A DNA stretch of 64,000 nucleotides from Pyrrhosoma nymphula (lineage: Eukaryota; Arthropoda; Insecta; Odonata; Coenagrionidae), in assembly GCA_963573305.1 (NCBI GenBank), contig OY754338.1, positions 48,015,531 to 48,079,530 of the forward strand. The letters run 5' to 3'. The translations under genes were made by a program, and so were the position numbers. Below, one piece after another: positions 60,108-64,000 of this stretch. The notes under the pieces were generated by a model, which saw nothing but the letters and a program-made list of their open reading frames with translations, did not search any database and was not told the origin of the DNA. Every line of letters starts with the position of its first letter. The stretch's first letter is position 1.

Positions 60108-60285
60108 GAGAAACCCAACTTTGTAATTTCCACAAACTGTATTCCGCGGGTACAACGCGCGTTTCACCACACTGTGGCAATATCATGTTCCTGGCATTCA
60201 TGGCACGTGAATATGCCACAGTGTGGTGAAACGCGCGTCGTTCCAGCGGAATAAAGTTTGTGTAAATTACAAAGTTGGTTTTTCT
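60108..60285. repeat. Inverted repeat with arms of about 82 bp
   Basis: Arms 60108-60190 and 60202-60285 pair with a few mismatches around an 11-bp loop. A perfect core of at least 20 bp includes CGCGCGTTTCACCACACTGT. Outer words CCAACTTTGTAATTT and AAATTACAAAGTTGG mirror each other. It may be a tiny MITE; no target duplication was found. Confidence 0.85.
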
Positions 60286-60299
60286 CATCATATATCTGT

Positions 60300-61420
60300 G
60301 TTCTAATGAGTATTATGACGGAATGCAAATTTACTAAGGTTCAAATAACGGCAGGGACGACGGCTTTGTTTGATGGTTTTCCATCTCATATTCCAATTAC
60401 TGCGGAATAATGCAAAATGGATAAAGCGAAAGATACTGAATTGCAGAAAATAGGTAAGCCTAAAATATGGATAAGCATCATAGTTTTTATAAATATCGAT
60501 GCTGTATTAAATGTTGATCCCTAACAGATTTAATGAAAGTCGTGAGCATGAATAAAGCTGACCAGAGGGAGGACTAAATAAGGTACTATGAATGGTGGTG
60601 GTATGTAATGATGAAGAATGTTATCGATTGAAAAACAAGAAGCGCTCTGATGCCTGTGTTTTACGTTTGGAGACAATAATAGATGGATACTAAGTACACT
60701 TGAAGTGGACTACATCCTCCGCTTTATCAGAAAACACATCCTGATCTCTGAGACGACACTCAAGAACAATAGTTGTGGAGTACTGGCCAAAAATTTGAAG
60801 GAAGGTATAAGGGGTACTCATTGAGCTTGAAAGAAAACAAAAATAGGAGAAATCTCATTTTTAATAAAAATGGCTGTGCTCCATTTATTAAGACGAAAGA
60901 AGTGGCAGACATTGCTTAAATATATCAGACATTTGGCTGTTCAGCCCAAAAACAAACAACAATATAGAATCACTTGAAAGAGGTTCAACTCAAAAGGACG
61001 TGCAGGAAAATTTTTATGTGAACTGTAGTATCTAGTTAGTTCTATGGGAATCTGTCATCATAAAATTATGAACACCGTCTGAAAAAGCATAAGCTCATCT
61101 TTAAAGATTGATTTCTCGCTTTGACTAAGAGAGATTCTAGGAGTCATTTGTTAAATAAAGCTACTTAATTCGCGCAAGACTCAATGTGTTGTCTCAAGTT
61201 TGATGCACGTTCTTTTTGAATGTCCATTTTACTCATCTCATAATCCTTTTAACCAAATCCTACACTTATAAAAACTAAAATACACGTTTCATCAGCTCTC
61301 AATATGTCTTACATTACCCCCTCAGACATCTTGTGATTTAACATGTATTTGCCTCTCACCCTGTATCCACGCAAGTACGTTTTTGCCAGTCTTTCTCCCT
61401 ATTTTCTCCTGCCTTCCACC
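60300..61420. other. Intron spacer
   Basis: AT-rich sequence, no recognised feature. Confidence 0.4.
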
Positions 61421-61423
61421 CAT

Positions 61424-61540
61424 AGTGCCACGTCCTGCCGCGGGGGTAACAGGAATTCGGGCGTGATCACCGAAATTAAGCATCGACATGCTCGGCAGGA
61501 ATTCGAGTGGTTGATCGTCCGAATCGCCCAGTGTAACGTT
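61424..61540 (+). pseudogene. 5S rRNA-like sequence
   Basis: GTGATCACCGAAATTAAGCA (61464-61483) matches the 5S rRNA block GATCACCGAAGTTAAGCA that contains the internal A-box. It is followed by GCTCGGCAGGAATTCGAGTG and GTTGATCG, which align with GGTTAGTACTTGGATGGGTGACCG. The 5' side (TGCCACGTCCTGCCGCGGG) and 3' side (CGCCCAGTGTAACGTTG) are only roughly 5S-like. The differences rule out a functional 5S gene. It is either a 5S pseudogene or the head of a 5S-derived SINE, on the strand opposite the host gene. Confidence 0.5.
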
Positions 61541-61559
61541 GCCCCTTTCTGCAAGTCCC

Positions 61560-62296
61560 TAATACAATGTTCGTAATGTCCATCGCGGTCCACGCACATT
61601 AAACTAACGTGCTACTGGAAAGAAGGCTTTGCGGAGTGGCTTTGATGAGACTGGTTTTCCGATGCTTGGGTGATACCGTTATTTCCTTTCGGGCATAGCC
61701 CTCTACGAATGGCGAGTGTTAATTTAATGCTGTAAAGGTTAAGGTAGTTCTTAGCCAACTCGGTGAATCGATTGGGAGCAATAAAAATCGATAATTTTAT
61801 CTGAAAAGTACTTCATGATAGAAAAAATAATTTTTAGTTAAATTGAAAATATAGAGATTTGATGTGGTATATGGATAAGATTATCGATTCAAGCGTCAAA
61901 ACCAAGTAAAATTCTTAGGATTACGGCAGGTTTTACGCAACATTACAACATTCGTATTTTGCAGCAATGAAATGACGGTTTAAATAAGGTGTGCCATGTT
62001 TTGCACCATTGATAAACTAGCATTATATTTATATTATTTTAGGTAATTCAATGGGTTTACCCTTATCTACTATGATTGTTGTGGGATCCACGAAACACTT
62101 CTAGAAACAAACGGCATATAAGTCGCATATAGAAGGTGGTGCAAAGTTTTACATGCCTCGTGATGAATACTACATATTTAAATCCTGAGGTTAAAACATG
62201 CCCGGAAAGGAATGCTAATTGGGAAATCATAAAAGAAATAGTCACTTGTATTTGATTTGTGCTAAAGAAATTTAGAACGTGTCAATAAATGCTTTG
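61560..62296. other. Intron sequence next to exon 1
   Basis: Spacer with no recognised element between the 5S-like sequence and the splice donor. Confidence 0.4.
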
Positions 62297-62302
62297 ACTT
62301 AC

Positions 62303-62314
62303 CTGGAGCTTCAT
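62303..62314 (-). CDS. Exon 1 coding part of the PYPV-repeat cuticle-type gene
   Basis: The ATG at 62314-62312 opens four codons, ATG AAG CTC CAG (M-K-L-Q), followed directly by the consensus donor GTAAGT. The exon ends in phase 0, matching exon 2, which opens with CCG TGT GCC CTT CTC (P-C-A-L-L). The joined N-terminus is a textbook signal peptide: a basic residue, then a 10-residue hydrophobic core. A four-codon first coding exon that splits the signal peptide is common in insect cuticle-protein genes. Support also comes from a TATA-like box and initiator at the right spacing. The 13.7-kb distance is the main uncertainty. Confidence 0.78.
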
Positions 62315-62357
62315 GTTGGAACTGCGGATGTTGCTTTTGGGAAGTTGGGAGCTGACT
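62315..62357 (-). other. 5' UTR of the cuticle-type gene (predicted)
   Basis: This is the 43-nt leader from the predicted +1 A at 62357 to the ATG. It contains no upstream ATG and is A/C-rich, as usual for short insect leaders. Confidence 0.6.
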
Positions 62358-62389
62358 GATTCCTTCGTCGCCCGCTCTCCTTATAAATA
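62354..62389 (-). promoter_or_regulatory. Core promoter: TATTTATA box and TCAGTC initiator
   Basis: On the minus strand TATTTATAA lies at 62389-62381 and the arthropod initiator TCAGTC at 62359-62354. The box begins 32 bases before the predicted +1 A (62357), the canonical spacing. The TATA is embedded in a small palindrome (CTCCTTATAAATAGGAG). Confidence 0.75.
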
Positions 62390-62399
62390 GGAGGGCACG

Positions 62400-64000
62400 T
62401 AATAATTTGGAATGTAATTGAGCGGCAATGAGAGGCATCTTTATCCCCGCAAGGCTTTCCATTTCCATCACTTCCTAATTTCTTACCAATTAAACATGCT
62501 CATCAGTCAATCGCACGAACATAAGTATTTGACAATTTGGAGTTATCCTACTGTAGCCGTCACAATTATTTAAAGCATTGGACATAATTTATTCCATTTT
62601 CTCCAATCCCAGTAGCGATAGAAGACAAGTTTCGTCATGCTTAAAGTATTTTATGCCGGTTTAAAGTTGGTAGATACATAGAAAACCCTAGTGCGAACTG
62701 CTTGCTCTTTTCTGCTATCTTGCTCTTTGTGTCAGCATTGAATGACAGCTCGATTTGTTTGGTTATTTGTGGAGGTGTAGCAGCTAAGGTCATTTTCACT
62801 AGCGAAAGTGGATGACGGGAAGGACAACGTTGTATAAAATACAATATCTATGCATTATTTTCAGGGCATCACCCATGGTTCAAATGCAAACTAAATTGAG
62901 TTCTTAATACAAGCTACGAAGACTCGGAAGTAATTCTTTTACGTTATGCATGGGGTGTCTTGGCCGGCGATGGATGAAAGGAAAAATGCATGTTTCAATG
63001 CACAAGGATTCCACCAGCTTCATCATTGGGACATTGAACTGCAACTCAGTAATGAAAAATAATCTTTACCTGCAAAGAAGAAAGCGTGGTGTCGAGAAAA
63101 AAAAGATCTTCCGCATGACATACGTTGAAATTAAGTCTTGAGGCACTCATTGATAGTATTCTGGCAATGTTTATTTGTGTATATATAATTTTTTACGGAT
63201 ATTCCATCGGGCAATTGGCATGCTATCTGCCAACTTAGGTAGATCTTAGATAATTTTTTTATTTCTCTATAGGTATTTGCGTTTTAGTGTAGGATTTAGC
63301 AGTGAAGTTTTAAAAAAATTGTAAGGCTACAAAAATATTGGTTCTTGGGAATTCCTGCAATATTCCCCAATTTTTAACAGTTTTGTCACGACATTATCAC
63401 GTTTCAATGCCATATGTAGACTAAGGTAGAAAGAAAATTATGGAGTAGAATGCAGGTTTCCTTCGTTAATTTTGCAGCAATTTATCTCAAATTTGGGGTA
63501 CATGTTTTATATATGAACATTGTGTCATGATTTATCAGAGAAATTTCCAATGTTATTTTTTCCTGCTAGAAGGAAGTATATTTCCTTTTGATAAAAAATA
63601 TATGCGTAATATCAGGAATATTATGCCTGGATTTGAAAATCTAGGTTCGTGAAATATCCCATTTTTTAGGTTGGGTGAATGCGTCCCCTTGGCAAGGAAT
63701 TGTTTTTCCCGTAAACCACCACAGCGGGATTGTTCCGAGTTAAATTTAGTATATGGTCAGTCCCTCTTTTTCTTTCCGGGGAGCTCTGGCATGTGGAACT
63801 TATAACTCCATGCGGCCATTGAAATGCTATATTTCTTGTGTTCTTGAAAGTAGTTTTTGTTGCATCATTATTTTCGTGAAAAATCCCGAAAAGATAATAA
63901 TACTGGAATGTTGCTCGTGATGTGGAACTTTCCTTTTTTTTCTGTATCTATTTATTTTCTGTATTCTCTATTCGTGTTATTCATAACTAAGTAATTCTGT
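62400..64000. other. Upstream region of the cuticle-type gene; no other gene seen
   Basis: AT-rich flank that would hold the gene's upstream control elements. No enhancer motif, repeat end or coding exon could be named. Confidence 0.45.

Larger units (their letters stand above)
48557..62302 (-). other. Inferred 13.7-kb first intron of the cuticle-type gene
   Basis: The intron is bounded by GTAAGT (62302-62297) and a pyrimidine-rich CAG (48559-48557), both phase 0. It interrupts the signal peptide after codon 4, a layout common in insect cuticle-protein genes. It holds LINE remnants, the GGGGC-ended MITE cluster, an inverted repeat and a 5S-like sequence. The join is inferred from matching phase, strand and the resulting signal peptide; no transcript was seen. 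Confidence 0.75.

Noticed and set aside
59884..60291. 135-codon minus-strand ORF
   Set aside because: It runs through a MITE end and the 60108-60285 inverted repeat. No domain, so treated as chance.
1..64000. CRISPR arrays, operons, bacterial ribosome sites, endogenous viral genes
   Set aside because: No regularly spaced repeats, gene strings or viral protein motifs were seen, and the sequence has the look of an insect nuclear genome.

Overview
This window looks like insect (at least arthropod) nuclear DNA. It is AT-rich and has no dense or operon-like coding. It is crowded with decayed metazoan transposable elements: LINE reverse-transcriptase tails, Penelope-like elements with GIY-YIG domains, Tc1/mariner relics, hAT- and Harbinger-type MITEs, and tRNA-derived SINEs. 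The one convincing host gene encodes a secreted cuticle-type protein. All of this is read by eye; no alignment or database search was run.

The host gene is on the minus strand and spans nearly the last 15 kb (62357 down to about 47680). A TATA-like box, an arthropod TCAGTC initiator and a 43-nt leader precede a 12-nt coding mini-exon (M-K-L-Q, then GTAAGT). An inferred intron of about 13.7 kb follows. Exon 2 (48556-47771) finishes the signal peptide and encodes a Gly/His-rich stretch, a long array of PYPV/VPRP repeats and a Gly/His/Gln-rich tail, 265 aa in all. Two AATAAA signals follow the stop. The intron is full of inserts: LINE remnants, a cluster of GGGGC-ended MITEs, an 80-bp-arm inverted repeat and a 5S rRNA-like sequence.

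Upstream of the gene by window coordinate (1-47.6 kb) I see no other certain gene. 1-9.5 kb holds old mariner and LINE scraps and a weak candidate first exon near 1930. 9.5-11.4 kb is a nested transposon: 33-bp perfect outer repeats, a Harbinger-like element inside, and a tRNA-like unit inside that. 11.4-28 kb is mostly featureless, with a LINE tail, a perfect 22-bp hairpin and a hAT MITE. 28.4-33 kb holds two Penelope-like remnants (one split by a TTA-flanked MITE), a LINE tail and a SINE cluster. 33.9-37.6 kb is the most striking object: a 3.65-kb near-perfect palindrome with 1.7-kb arms, TA at both edges, a DDE transposase fragment in the loop and the same nested hAT MITE and tRNA-like unit in both arms. 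37.6-46.4 kb has more LINE remnants, a 404-bp foldback MITE inside one of them, and a 145-bp-arm foldback abutting a mariner relic.

Functionally, the cuticle gene is the only apparent host locus. The rest reads as layered transposition, in which several insertions can be ordered in time because one element interrupts another.
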